DNA of 64,000 nt from Winogradskyella sp. PG-2 (GCF_000828715.1 NZ_AP014583.1:62001-126000), one strand, 5' to 3'; counted from the first letter of the stretch, positions 32,677 to 41,698 are shown. Numbers and translations are program-made. Notes: a model not told the origin generated them from the sequence alone.

Positions 32677-34203
32677 ATGAAAAATTTTAAACTCGTAATT
32701 TTTAGTATTGCAATGGTGCTTTTAGCATTTACTTCTTGTACTAATGAAGAAACTATTGTTGAACCCCAACAAAACACAGAAGAAAGCGAATCTATTACTG
32801 TTACATTAGATTTTATGAGTAATCAATTTGATGCAAGTGGCAATGTTGTAGCTGATGAGAATCCTGCAGGCGATGTTGTTTTTGATTTTTGTTTCGATTT
32901 TGTATATCCAATCGATCTTTCATTTAATACAGGTGCCACAACTACAGTGAATAGTTTAGAAGAACTTGTAGAGATTTTAATTGCTTCAACAGAAGATTTG
33001 TTCATAAATGGAATTGCATTCCCATTTCAAGTTGAGACATATAATGAAGATAGTAATGCTCTAGTAATAGAGACTATAAATGACGAGGATGAATTTTTTA
33101 GTTTATTAGACGACTGTGATTTTGATGAGACCGAGGATTGTGTTTGTCCAGCAGTATATGATCCTGTTTGTATTGATATTACAGATTTAAATGGGGACGT
33201 ATTTACAATTTCATATCCTAATGCGTGCTATGCGTTATGCGATGGTTTCACTGAGGACGATTTTAGCGAAGAATGCGAAGGAGACTATGAATCTGGTGTC
33301 GGTGAATGTTTTGAATTTGTATATCCTATTTCAATAGTTTTAGACGATGGCGCAGCCGTTACTGTAAATTCTCGCGAAGAATTATTTAATGCCACATATG
33401 GATCTCATGATATTGATTTAGTACTTCCATTAGATATTATAATTGAAAATGATACAGTAGTAACAATTAATAACTATGATGAGCTAGAAGATGTAATAGA
33501 AGATTGCTTTGGCGATGGTTATGGTGTAATCGATTGTTCAATTGAAGACATTACAAATACTTTAGCCGATTATTGTTGGTCAATTGATTTTATTGACTTT
33601 AATGAATTCATCTATAACTTAAACAGTGATGGTACATATCAATTGCAAGATATTGGAGGCAATTCAGGTGGTAGTGTTCTTACATCTGGGGTATGGAATG
33701 TAGTCCCTGGAAATAATACTTATTATGTTACTTTAAACGCAGAATTAGAAGAATATAACGATGAATGGGTGGTTACTGATTGTGATTCGGACCTAGGTTA
33801 TGCTTACATAGAAATGCAAAGTCTTGTATATCCCCAAGCTTACATTTATTATATTGATTGCAATAACGATGGCGACGATGATAATAATTATGATTGTTCA
33901 ACTGAACAGGGTGCATCAAATATTTTGACAGAATGTCCATGGCTAATTGATTTCATTGATTTTAATGAATTTATCTACAACTTCAATATTGATGGCACAT
34001 ACTCAGTACAATCTGAAAACAACATTCTTACGACTGGAACATGGGACTTACTTATAGCAAACAATGCTTACATAATTAATTTAAATGCAGAAGAAGCTGA
34101 GTATAATGATACATGGTTGATTGGTGATTGTGATGAAGAGGGTCTAACTATTGCAAGCATAGAATATCCCCAAGCTGAGATTTATTCAGTTGATTGTGAC
34201 TAA
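32677..34203 (+). CDS. Acidic surface lipoprotein with Kazal-like domain and two duplicated modules
   Basis: The 508-residue protein has a lipobox FTSC (Cys21) and very acidic composition. Module A occurs twice (residues about 71-148 and 210-278: CFDFVYPIDL and CFEFVYPISI, each followed by VNSLEEL or VNSREEL). Between them is a six-cysteine Kazal-like domain: Cys155, 157, 165, 184, 188 and 200, with CPAVYDPVC and YPNACYALCDG. Module B occurs twice (about 287-395 and 407-508: SIDFIDFNEFIYN and LIDFIDFNEFIYN). Kazal domains inhibit serine proteases; activity here is inferred. It is divergent from, and probably regulated with, the FecI/FecR/receptor genes. Confidence 0.8.
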   Translation: MKNFKLVIFSIAMVLLAFTSCTNEETIVEPQQNTEESESITVTLDFMSNQFDASGNVVADENPAGDVVFDFCFDFVYPIDLSFNTGATTTVNSLEELVEILIASTEDLFINGIAFPFQVETYNEDSNALVIETINDEDEFFSLLDDCDFDETEDCVCPAVYDPVCIDITDLNGDVFTISYPNACYALCDGFTEDDFSEECEGDYESGVGECFEFVYPISIVLDDGAAVTVNSREELFNATYGSHDIDLVLPLDIIIENDTVVTINNYDELEDVIEDCFGDGYGVIDCSIEDITNTLADYCWSIDFIDFNEFIYNLNSDGTYQLQDIGGNSGGSVLTSGVWNVVPGNNTYYVTLNAELEEYNDEWVVTDCDSDLGYAYIEMQSLVYPQAYIYYIDCNNDGDDDNNYDCSTEQGASNILTECPWLIDFIDFNEFIYNFNIDGTYSVQSENNILTTGTWDLLIANNAYIINLNAEEAEYNDTWLIGDCDEEGLTIASIEYPQAEIYSVDCD

Positions 34204-34250
34204 GAAAATATCATAGCATAAAATATAAGTTGATTAATAGTTAGATTGTT

Positions 34251-34289
34251 AAAAGCCTTCAGTAAATTACTACTGGGGTTTTTTTTTAT
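34251..34289 (+). terminator. Terminator after the lipoprotein gene
   Basis: An imperfect stem (AAAAGCCTTCAGTA with TACTGGGGTTTT) is followed by a nine-T run. Confidence 0.6.
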
Positions 34290-34357
34290 GTTTCCCATCT
34301 AATTATCATAGGTGTTTTCAATTGTTTTTTATAATTTTATAGTCAAAATAAATATCA

Positions 34358-35296
34358 ATGACTATTACACAATTAAAATATGCTTTAGCTATAGCAGAAC
34401 ATAAAAATTTCACAAAAGCAGCAGAAAAGTGTTTTGTAACCCAGCCGACTTTAAGTACTCAAATTCAGAAACTTGAAGATGAATTAGATATCATAATTTT
34501 TGATCGCGGAAAAAAACCTATCGAAGTCACTGATGTAGGTAGAAAAATTATTTTTCAAGCGCGTAATATTGTAAACGAAGCCGATCGCATTCAAGATATT
34601 GTAGACCAACAAAAAGGATTTATCGGTGGTGAGTTTAGATTAGGAATTATCCCAACGGTGATGCCTACGCTCTTACCAATGTTTTTAAATAATTTTATTA
34701 AGAAATATCCAAAAGTAAAACTTAAAATAGAAGAGTTAACCACTGAAGAAATAATAACACGTATTAGCGATGGTCATTTAGATGCTGCCATAGCATCTAC
34801 GCCTTTAGAAAGTGATAATATAAAAGAGCGTGTTTTGTATTATGAGCCTTTCGTAGCTTATGTACCAAATAACCACAGACTAAGAGATAAAAAAACCATT
34901 GAAGTTGCAGATTTAGACATTGAAGATATGCTACTCTTAGAAGATGGTCATTGCTTTAGAGATGGAGTGATTAATTTATGTAAAGCCTTTAAGAATCAAA
35001 CAGACGACAATTTTCAACTAGAAAGCGGAAGTATTGAAACTTTAATTAAATTATCTAATGAAGGTATGGGAATGACGCTTCTTCCTTATTTACATACTTT
35101 AGATATCAGAGAAAAGCTCAATCCGAATCTTAGACATTTCACAGAACCATCACCAGCAAGAGAAGTGAGTATTATTTATCACAAAAGTGAATTAAAAATG
35201 CAGATTATAGATGCCATGCACGATGTTATATCAGGTATTATTCGTGGTGCAATTGCATTTCAAAATGTCGAGATTGTAAGTCCTTTGTCAAAATAA
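34358..35296 (+). CDS. oxyR: Hydrogen-peroxide-responsive LysR-type activator OxyR
   Basis: The 312-residue protein has an N-terminal winged helix (LKYALAIAEHKNFTKAAEKC, TQPTLSTQIQKLE). The redox motif is EDGHCFRDGVINLC, with cysteines at residues 199 and 208, the same numbers as in Escherichia coli OxyR. Oxidation to a disulfide turns on peroxide defence genes. The neighbouring genes are not obvious targets; thioredoxin reductase lies 7 kb away. A strong terminator follows. Confidence 0.93.
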   Translation: MTITQLKYALAIAEHKNFTKAAEKCFVTQPTLSTQIQKLEDELDIIIFDRGKKPIEVTDVGRKIIFQARNIVNEADRIQDIVDQQKGFIGGEFRLGIIPTVMPTLLPMFLNNFIKKYPKVKLKIEELTTEEIITRISDGHLDAAIASTPLESDNIKERVLYYEPFVAYVPNNHRLRDKKTIEVADLDIEDMLLLEDGHCFRDGVINLCKAFKNQTDDNFQLESGSIETLIKLSNEGMGMTLLPYLHTLDIREKLNPNLRHFTEPSPAREVSIIYHKSELKMQIIDAMHDVISGIIRGAIAFQNVEIVSPLSK

Positions 35297-35324
35297 AAAA
35301 AGCGACTCGTGAGTCGCTTTTTTC
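35295..35324. terminator. Terminator after oxyR
   Basis: AAAAAAGCGACTC (35296-35308) pairs perfectly with GAGTCGCTTTTTT (35311-35323) around a 2-base gap. It lies between oxyR and a convergent small gene and can serve both. Confidence 0.88.
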
Positions 35325-35521
35325 TATGCTTTTAAATAAATTAAACATTGATTTAATTCTGGGTTTTGATTGATTAGGGACTGAATAAAAATTCTGAGAT
35401 CTTCTAGTTCGTGAGGCAGTAATCGTTTTACTGCTTTTTGTACTTCTTTACAGAATAATGTCGTATCAAAACTCACTTTGTTTAGTACAATTTTAGTGTA
35501 CTCATACATTGCTCTCGCCAT
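35324..35521 (-). CDS. Small conserved-looking helical protein, function unknown
   Basis: Starting at ATG 35521 the protein has 65 residues (MARAMYEYTKIVLNKVSFD, then CKEVQKAVKRLLPHELEDLRIFIQ). A TTG 12 bases upstream is a weaker start. It is mixed alpha-helical with no signal peptide or membrane segment. I associate it with short Flavobacteriaceae proteins but cannot name a function. The region 35534-35725 upstream holds no other gene. Confidence 0.65.
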   Translation of the reverse strand: MARAMYEYTKIVLNKVSFDTTLFCKEVQKAVKRLLPHELEDLRIFIQSLINQNPELNQCLIYLKA

Positions 35522-35725
35522 AAGGTTTTTCAAATTTTAGGTTTAATGAAAAGTAGATTTTTTCTATAGGCTATTATTTCAATTATGACTCTAAGGTAGA
35601 AAAAAAACGCTTTCAATCAGAAAATAATATAAAGTTTAACAGCTATTTATGTTAAAAGTTTGAAATTAATCGATGAGTATACTAAAGTATCATGAAGAAC
35701 TCCTACACCCTAATTCACTGACTAT

Positions 35726-36568
35726 CTAAATGTTACCAAAAAAATTAAAACGGTTATCTCCATCTAATAAATCACCTAGACCTCCAAGAATACTTCCTTC
35801 TCCTTTAGATTTTCCACCTCTTGGTACAGATGCTAAAACTCTACCAGCTAATCTGCTAAATGGCAACGATTGAATGTAGACTTTCCCAGGACCTTCTAGT
35901 CTTGCAAAAAACAACCCTTCACCTCCAAATATTGAATTTCTAATTCCTCCTACAAACTCTATATCATAATCGACACTCTGAGTGAATCCTATAATACATC
36001 CTGTATCTACACGCAAAGTTTCACCAGCGGCCAAGGTTTTTACAGCTGTAGTTCCTCCAGCATGAACAAATGCCATACCATCACCTTCTAGCTTTTGCAT
36101 AATAAAACCTTCACCACCAAAAAGTCCTCTACCTAATTTTTTAGAAAACTCAATACCTACACTAACTCCTTTAGCTGCGCATAAAAATGCATCCTTCTGA
36201 CAAATAAATTTTCCACCAAACTCCATTAAGTCTATTGGAATAATTTTACCAGGATATGGAGAAGCAAAAGAAACATTCCGTTTTCCAGTAAGATTATTAT
36301 AAAATGCAGTCATAAAAAGACTTTCCCCTGTAAGAATGCGCTTTCCTGCACCAAGTATTTTACCAAAGAAACCTGTATCCTTCTGAGAGCCATCACCAAA
36401 AATAGTGTCCATTTTTATACCATCATCCATCATCATAAAACTACCAGATTCAGCAATAACACCTTCATCAGGATCTAGTTCTATTTCTACATATTGCATT
36501 TCTTCTCCATAAATACGATAATCTATTTCGTGCGCATTTCTATCATTATAATCTGGCAATTTTTCCAT
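35726..36568 (-). CDS. AIM24/TIGR00266 family protein
   Basis: The 280-residue protein is a beta-rich AIM24 domain with the internal pseudo-symmetry typical of the family. It shows YVEIELDPDEGVIAESGSFMMMD, GESLFMTAFYN, QKDAFLCAAKGV, FGGEGFIMQKLEGDG, and again FGGEGLFFARLEGPG. The yeast relative is mitochondrial; the bacterial function is unknown. The Gly/Lys-rich tail (PRGGKSKGEG) is usual. It is followed on the same strand, upstream, by the DUF4442 gene but with a 100-base gap. Confidence 0.88.
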   Translation of the reverse strand: MEKLPDYNDRNAHEIDYRIYGEEMQYVEIELDPDEGVIAESGSFMMMDDGIKMDTIFGDGSQKDTGFFGKILGAGKRILTGESLFMTAFYNNLTGKRNVSFASPYPGKIIPIDLMEFGGKFICQKDAFLCAAKGVSVGIEFSKKLGRGLFGGEGFIMQKLEGDGMAFVHAGGTTAVKTLAAGETLRVDTGCIIGFTQSVDYDIEFVGGIRNSIFGGEGLFFARLEGPGKVYIQSLPFSRLAGRVLASVPRGGKSKGEGSILGGLGDLLDGDNRFNFFGNI

Positions 36569-36671
36569 AATATTTTTTTTCGTTTAAGATTGATTCACTT
36601 ATCTGTTGTTCTAATTCAAAATTTGTTACAATAAAAAGTAGTTCTGCTTTTTAGCTCTGCAATAGTAACTT

Positions 36672-37127
36672 TTACCCCTTAACTTTAAGAGTCCATTCAA
36701 AATTAAAAGAAGAGACTTCTACTCCATCTTTATTTATTCCATTAGCATTTAACCAAACCGTTTGGCCTTCTCCTGTTTCTATAGCCTTTGAAATAGCATC
36801 GTCGATTTTATGACCTTCTTTACAAGTAAATGTTATCCTGCCTGTAGCCTTCTTAGTAAATGACGCATTATTGTTTGCCACTAACATAGATACTTTCTTA
36901 CCACTTTCTTTAGTCTTTTTCATTACCAACGCTCCAGTGGTGAGCTCAGCAGCCATGCCTTGCACTGCCCAAAACATAGACTTAAATGGGTTTTGATTAA
37001 CCCAACGATGTTTAACAGAAACAATACAAGTTGTATCATCTAAATGTTTAGTACGCACTCCTGTAAAATAGGCTGCAGGTAGCTTAAACATTAAGAATGT
37101 ATTGAGCTTTGAAGGTGATATATTCAT
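36672..37127 (-). CDS. DUF4442 domain (hotdog-fold) protein
   Basis: The 151-residue protein reads as one hotdog-fold DUF4442 domain: LMFKLPAAYFTGVRTKHLDD, HRWVNQNPFKSMFWAVQGMAAE, and the C-terminal strand pair TVWLNANGINKDG. The family is related to PaaI-type thioesterases, but no catalytic residue can be assigned by eye. It has no signal peptide, so it is cytoplasmic. Confidence 0.85.
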   Translation of the reverse strand: MNISPSKLNTFLMFKLPAAYFTGVRTKHLDDTTCIVSVKHRWVNQNPFKSMFWAVQGMAAELTTGALVMKKTKESGKKVSMLVANNNASFTKKATGRITFTCKEGHKIDDAISKAIETGEGQTVWLNANGINKDGVEVSSFNFEWTLKVKG

Positions 37128-37273
37128 ATATAATAGTAATAATTTCCACTAAAATAATTGAATTAATCAAATCAAACTAATGTTAATAAAATGTTAATAT
37201 TTAGTACTATGCGTAACATAATACCTTTTTAAAGACATATATTTGTATAAGAAACTATTATATACTTTTAAAA

Positions 37274-37720
37274 ATGTTAGACAATCACCACAAAAATTTA
37301 GCTACTTTTATACATCTATCAACCTTTTCAAGGTTTATTATTCCATTCGGAAATTTCATAGGTCCTATAGTACTATGGGCAGCAAATAAAGAAAAATCAG
37401 AATTTATAGATCAGCATGGTAAACAAGCAATCAATTTTCAGATTAGTGTTTTACTATATGCTATTATTATAGGAACGATAAGTATGCCATTTTTTATATT
37501 CAAATTATTTAGAGGCTTGGACGTTATTGATTTTCATGGCTTCCATAATTTTCACATTAACATCGGAGAACCTTCCCCTCTATTATATATAGGTGGTGGA
37601 TTAGGTGTTTTAGCTGTAATCGCTTTTATAGTAGAACTAGCTCTAATCGTTAAAGCAAGTTTATCAGCTAGAGATGGCAATGTATATAAATATCCATTGA
37701 CAATCAATTTTTTAAAATAA
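37274..37720 (+). CDS. DUF4870 domain membrane protein
   Basis: The 148-residue protein has three membrane segments and the DUF4870 signature: ATFIHLSTFSRFIIPFGNF, then GPIVLWAANKEKSEFIDQHG and KQAINFQIS. The family is common beside PspC and PadR genes in Bacteroidota, as here. The function is unknown. It is the first gene of a plus-strand cluster reaching 42.6 kb. Confidence 0.88.
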   Translation: MLDNHHKNLATFIHLSTFSRFIIPFGNFIGPIVLWAANKEKSEFIDQHGKQAINFQISVLLYAIIIGTISMPFFIFKLFRGLDVIDFHGFHNFHINIGEPSPLLYIGGGLGVLAVIAFIVELALIVKASLSARDGNVYKYPLTINFLK

Positions 37721-37786
37721 ATCAAAATATTCATCAATAATCAATCAAAAAATGAACAGTTTAATCGAATTAAAGACTCATAACAC

Positions 37787-38128
37787 ATGAAGATAGAAAA
37801 CACAAAAGCACAAATGCGTAAAGGTGTTCTAGAATATTGCATTTTATCAATTCTAAGAGATGATGATGCGTATGTTGCAGAAATTTTAGGCACACTAAAA
37901 GACGCAAAAATGCTTGTTGTAGAAGGAACTATATATCCACTATTAACAAGATTAAAGAATGCTGGATTACTCAATTACCGTTGGGAAGAATCCACTTCCG
38001 GACCACCCAGAAAATATTATGGTCTTACCGAAACAGGAAAGCTGTTTCTAAAAGAACTAAACTCCACTTGGAGCGACTTACAAAATGCAGTTAATTTAGT
38101 AACAAGTACAAAAACAACAAAGAAATGA
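37787..38128 (+). CDS. PadR family transcriptional regulator
   Basis: The 113-residue protein is a PadR winged helix: MRKGVLEYCILSILRDDDAYV, VVEGTIYPLLTRLKNAGLLNY, GPPRKYYGLTETGKLFL. It overlaps the PspC gene by 4 bases (ATGA), so it very likely controls its own operon as a repressor. The ligand or stress that relieves it is unknown. Confidence 0.92.
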   Translation: MKIENTKAQMRKGVLEYCILSILRDDDAYVAEILGTLKDAKMLVVEGTIYPLLTRLKNAGLLNYRWEESTSGPPRKYYGLTETGKLFLKELNSTWSDLQNAVNLVTSTKTTKK

Positions 38129-39909
38129 ATAAAACAGTCAATATAAATTTAGCAGGTATATTCTTCCACATAGATGAAGATGCATATCTTAAATTATCAC
38201 GCTATCTTGAGGCTATAAAACGTTCATTTACAGACTCTCAAGGTCGTTCAGAAATTATTTCTGATATAGAAGCACGTATCGCAGAGTTATTCTCAGAGCG
38301 CATACAAAACGAAAAGCAAGTCGTTGGAGTTAAGTTAGTCGATGAAGTTATCACCATTATGGGACAACCTGAAGACTATATCGTTGATGATGAAATTTTT
38401 GAAGATGAACCACAGCCTAGACAAAGACAAAATTCTAGGCCAACAAAAAAACTTTACAGAGACACTGACAACTCATACATAGGTGGTGTTGCTGCAGGTT
38501 TAGCACATTACTTTGGTATAGAATCCATTTGGATACGTCTAATATGGCTACTATTAGCTATTGGATCTGGTGGTACATTTATTTTAATTTATCTCATTTT
38601 CTGGGCTTTAGTACCTGAGGCCAAAACTACAGCGGAAAAGCTGACCATGTCTGGTGATGCTGTAAACATCAGTAATATTGAAAAAAAAATTAAAGACGGT
38701 ATTGATACGGTTTCAGAAAACCTAAAAAATGTCGATTTAAAAAAACATGGAGATAAGCTTAAAGAGGGTTTCGATAATGTCTCAGATAATATTTCTGAGA
38801 CGGTAAAAAGCGTAGATTTTCAGAAACAAGGGAATCGACTAAAATCAAGTTCTCAAACGTTCTTTGATTCTATAGGAAGTATTATGATGTTCTTCCTAAA
38901 AGTTTTTGCAAAGTTTATTGGTATCATTCTTATTATTGTAGGTATTAGTACATTAATATCTTTAATCGTTGCTTTATTTACAGTAGGATTAACTGATGCA
39001 GTACATTTACCTGGTATGGATTTGTTATATGTTGCCAATGCAGCAAACATACCAATATGGCTAATGTCAATGTTATTATTCTTTGCTATTGGCATTCCAT
39101 TTTTCTTTGTGTTTTACTTAGGATTAAAGATTTTAGTAAATAATCTAAAATCTATTGGAAACATAGCCAAGTTCACATTATTAGGACTTTGGTTAATGGC
39201 TATTATAGGGCTTGTAATTACTGGTGTAAAACAAGCAACAGAGCATGCATTCGACGCTAAAGTTGGAACTAAAAATGAATTAAATATAAAAGCCGGAGAC
39301 TCAATAAATCTTAGCAATTCTAAATTAGATGATTACAACAGTTATCGCTACAATCATAATGGAGAATTTAGAATTATCGAAGATGATAATGGACGTAGTT
39401 TAGTCTCTTCAAACATTAAGTATATTGTTAAATCTACTACTGATTCTATAGCGTCTTTAACAATAGAAAAAGAAGCTACAGGTAGAAATTATGACAGAGC
39501 TAAAAAACGTGCTGAAAACATTAACTACGAATACAGATTAAATGACAATTCATTAGTATTAGATAACTTCTTAAAAACAGATATTGAAAATAAATTTAGT
39601 GAGCAAGAAGTGAGAGTAATCCTTTATTTACCAGAAGGAACTGTTCTCTATAGAGATGCTAACTTTTCAAGATCTTGGAGAAATAGATATAGTAGTTATG
39701 GCAATAACATTCTAAATAATATAGATAGTGGTCATTATTATAAAATAACGAAAGACAATGCAGAATGTCTAGACTGTAGACAAGAGATTGAACAAGAAGT
39801 GGAAGAAATTGAAACCTTAACAGAAGATTTGTCGTCAAATGAAGACAAGCCTGAAGTTAGCTTAAAGATAGACGAAGATGGAGTTGATTTAGAAGTTAAC
39901 GACAATTGA
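38125..39909 (+). CDS. PspC domain membrane protein
   Basis: The 594-residue protein has an N-terminal cytoplasmic region (INLAGIFFHIDEDAYLKLSRYL). The PspC domain is at about 110-175 (KKLYRDTDNSYIGGVAAGLAHY, IRLIWLLLAIGSGGTFILIYL). Further membrane segments lie near 255-350, and a large periplasmic C-terminal domain is rich in beta strands and charged repeats. PspC belongs to the phage-shock envelope stress response. It is translationally coupled to PadR and followed by two secreted proteins, forming an envelope-stress-like operon. Confidence 0.88.
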   Translation: MNKTVNINLAGIFFHIDEDAYLKLSRYLEAIKRSFTDSQGRSEIISDIEARIAELFSERIQNEKQVVGVKLVDEVITIMGQPEDYIVDDEIFEDEPQPRQRQNSRPTKKLYRDTDNSYIGGVAAGLAHYFGIESIWIRLIWLLLAIGSGGTFILIYLIFWALVPEAKTTAEKLTMSGDAVNISNIEKKIKDGIDTVSENLKNVDLKKHGDKLKEGFDNVSDNISETVKSVDFQKQGNRLKSSSQTFFDSIGSIMMFFLKVFAKFIGIILIIVGISTLISLIVALFTVGLTDAVHLPGMDLLYVANAANIPIWLMSMLLFFAIGIPFFFVFYLGLKILVNNLKSIGNIAKFTLLGLWLMAIIGLVITGVKQATEHAFDAKVGTKNELNIKAGDSINLSNSKLDDYNSYRYNHNGEFRIIEDDNGRSLVSSNIKYIVKSTTDSIASLTIEKEATGRNYDRAKKRAENINYEYRLNDNSLVLDNFLKTDIENKFSEQEVRVILYLPEGTVLYRDANFSRSWRNRYSSYGNNILNNIDSGHYYKITKDNAECLDCRQEIEQEVEEIETLTEDLSSNEDKPEVSLKIDEDGVDLEVNDN

Positions 39910-39993
39910 GAACACTGTTTCTACAATTCAGTAACAATTAATTAAAATCAATAAAAAAGCTACACATATTTGTAGTGTAATTATCAATCAAAA

Positions 39994-40788
39994 ATGAACC
40001 AATCAATCAAATCACTTTTGCTGTGCAGTATCGGAATCTTAATGAGCTCTGGTATTGCATTAGCGCAAGTGGACAAAAACTCTGACCTTTTTAAAACACT
40101 TGCAGCAAAAGACAGTATTCTTTTTAAAGTAGGTTTCAATAAATATAAAGTTGAAAAAAGCGCAGAATTAATGTTTGACGACCTTGAGTTTTATCACGAT
40201 AAGGGCGGAATTTCAAACTCTAAAGAAGAATTTGTAAAGACCATGAAGAATAGACTTTGCAGAGAAAACAATCCTGAAAAGGTTTACAGATTTCTTGTTG
40301 AAGAAAGCTTAGAAGTATTTCCTATGTATGATAATGGAAAACTCTATGGCGCATTACAAAATGGCAAGCATTTCTTTTCTCCTAATGAATTTATGAATTT
40401 CGAAAAAACAGATAATTACGCTTTGTTTTCGCACCTCTGGATTATTGAAGATGATGAATGGAAACTAAAAAGAGTAATTAGTTATAACCATATATCAAAA
40501 GCAGTAGAAAATACTGTTGAAACAGTCACTGTATCAAAAGACACATTAGAATCTTATACAGGTACTTATTCAGCAAAAACAGTAAAAGTTACAATATCAA
40601 TAAAAGAGGATAACTTATTACTTACATCTGGAGAAATGATTACAGAACTAAAGGCATTAACAGAAACGTTATTTGCACATCCACAGGCTCCACTAACCTT
40701 TGAGTTTGTTAGAAATGATGAAGAAAATGTAAACAAAATTCTAGTAAGAGAAAATGACAAAATCGTAGAAGAAGTTAAAAAACAATAA
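39994..40788 (+). CDS. Secreted SnoaL/NTF2-like protein
   Basis: The 264-residue protein has a signal peptide (SLLLCSIGILMSSGIALAQ). The first part resembles an NTF2/DUF4440-like fold (AAKDSILFKVGFNKYKVEK, LMFDDLEFYHDKGG, LWIIEDDEWKLKRVISYNH). The second part (LESYTGTYSAKTVKVTISIKED, LLTSGEMITELKALTETLF) resembles the small beta domain often attached to beta-lactamase-like proteins. No active site is identifiable. It probably belongs to the PspC cluster. Confidence 0.72.
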   Translation: MNQSIKSLLLCSIGILMSSGIALAQVDKNSDLFKTLAAKDSILFKVGFNKYKVEKSAELMFDDLEFYHDKGGISNSKEEFVKTMKNRLCRENNPEKVYRFLVEESLEVFPMYDNGKLYGALQNGKHFFSPNEFMNFEKTDNYALFSHLWIIEDDEWKLKRVISYNHISKAVENTVETVTVSKDTLESYTGTYSAKTVKVTISIKEDNLLLTSGEMITELKALTETLFAHPQAPLTFEFVRNDEENVNKILVRENDKIVEEVKKQ

Positions 40789-40810
40789 AATCAATTAAAA
40801 TTATATCAAC

Positions 40811-40834
40811 GTGTACTGAACTTGTTTCAGTATC
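40811..40834. repeat. Short palindrome resembling a Flavobacteria interspersed repeat
   Basis: TACTGAA (40814-40820) and TTCAGTA (40826-40832) form a hairpin around CTTGT. The form GTRCTGAACTTGTTTCAGYA is familiar to me as a palindromic element scattered between genes in flavobacterial genomes; copy number outside this window cannot be seen. Confidence 0.5.
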
Positions 40835-40852
40835 AATCAAAAAACAAAAATC

Positions 40853-41581
40853 ATGAGTACATTAACAAGAATTATTATCACCAGTATTATTAGCATATTA
40901 ATGCTATCCTGCAATTTTTCAATGAATTTTGGAGAAGGTGTAGATGGAAACAGAAATGTTGTAACTGAAGACAGAAATATTTCTAATGACTTTATTACAA
41001 TTAAAGTTGGCCAAGGATTAGATTTATATATTACACAATCTAATGCCGTTTCATTAAGTGTTGAGGCAGATGAAAACCTTCATGGCCTTATTATAACTGA
41101 AGTAGAAAATGGTGAATTACGCATATATACCAACGAAAACATAAGAAGAGCAGCTTCAAAAAAGATAATGCTAAACATTTCTGATATTTCCGCAATTAAA
41201 GCGACAAGTGGTGGAAGTGTGTATGACACTAAAGGTTTAGTATTAAATGAATTAGAACTTAACTCAACAAGTGGAGCTAATATTAGACTAGATGTTAAAA
41301 CTGAAGTCTTAAACTGCCGCTCAACTAGTGGAAGCAACATTATATTAAACGGAACAACAAAAGAATTAACTGCTCAAGCCACAAGCGGAAGCAATATAAG
41401 AGCTTCAAAATTAAAAGCTGAAAGTTCTAAAGTAAAAGCAACTAGCGGTGCAAATATTTCAATTAATACTAATAAAGCCTTAACAGCTAGAGCTACTAGT
41501 GGAGGAAGTGTAAGATATTCTGGAAACCCAGAAAACATTAATAAATCGGATAGTTCCTCAGGTAGTATAAGAGCACAATAA
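40853..41581 (+). CDS. DUF2807 (head GIN domain) lipoprotein with beta-helix repeats
   Basis: The 242-residue protein has a lipobox MLSC (Cys20) and a DUF2807 domain. From residue 118 a ladder of TSG(G/A/S)(S/N) motifs recurs at 118, 139, 158, 177, 197, 215 and 235, that is every 18-21 residues. This is the pattern of a right-handed parallel beta-helix. The N-terminal half has ITIKVGQGLDLYITQ and VEADENLHGLI. These proteins are outer-surface or periplasmic, of unknown function, and often follow PspC genes. Confidence 0.88.
   Translation: MSTLTRIIITSIISILMLSCNFSMNFGEGVDGNRNVVTEDRNISNDFITIKVGQGLDLYITQSNAVSLSVEADENLHGLIITEVENGELRIYTNENIRRAASKKIMLNISDISAIKATSGGSVYDTKGLVLNELELNSTSGANIRLDVKTEVLNCRSTSGSNIILNGTTKELTAQATSGSNIRASKLKAESSKVKATSGANISINTNKALTARATSGGSVRYSGNPENINKSDSSSGSIRAQ
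41204..41565 (+). repeat. Tandem ~20-residue coding repeat (TSG ladder)
   Basis: Seven degenerate coding units of 54-63 bases, each with ACAAGTGGA-like sequence, lie inside the DUF2807 gene. The period is regular, which indicates beta-helix coils rather than random duplication. Confidence 0.65.
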
Positions 41582-41648
41582 AGTTATTTTTTTTATTACA
41601 AATAGCAAAAAATTAATTATATAAACAACTAATAATCAAACAATTAAT

Positions 41649-41687
41649 AACCGCTTCAAATTCTTTATTGAGTTTGGGGCGGTTTTT
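41649..41687 (+). terminator. Terminator after the first DUF2807 gene
   Basis: AACCGCTTCAAATTC pairs with GAGTTTGGGGCGGTT using G-U pairs, followed by TTTTT. A TATCTTTG box (41691-41698) sits 3 bases beyond it. Confidence 0.75.
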
Positions 41688-41698
41688 GTATATCTTTG
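41668..41698 (+). promoter_or_regulatory. Putative promoter of the second DUF2807 gene
   Basis: TTG (41668-41670), a 20-base spacer and TATCTTTG (41691-41698) match the Bacteroidota consensus. The promoter overlaps the preceding terminator. The start codon follows 68 bases later. Confidence 0.45.
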
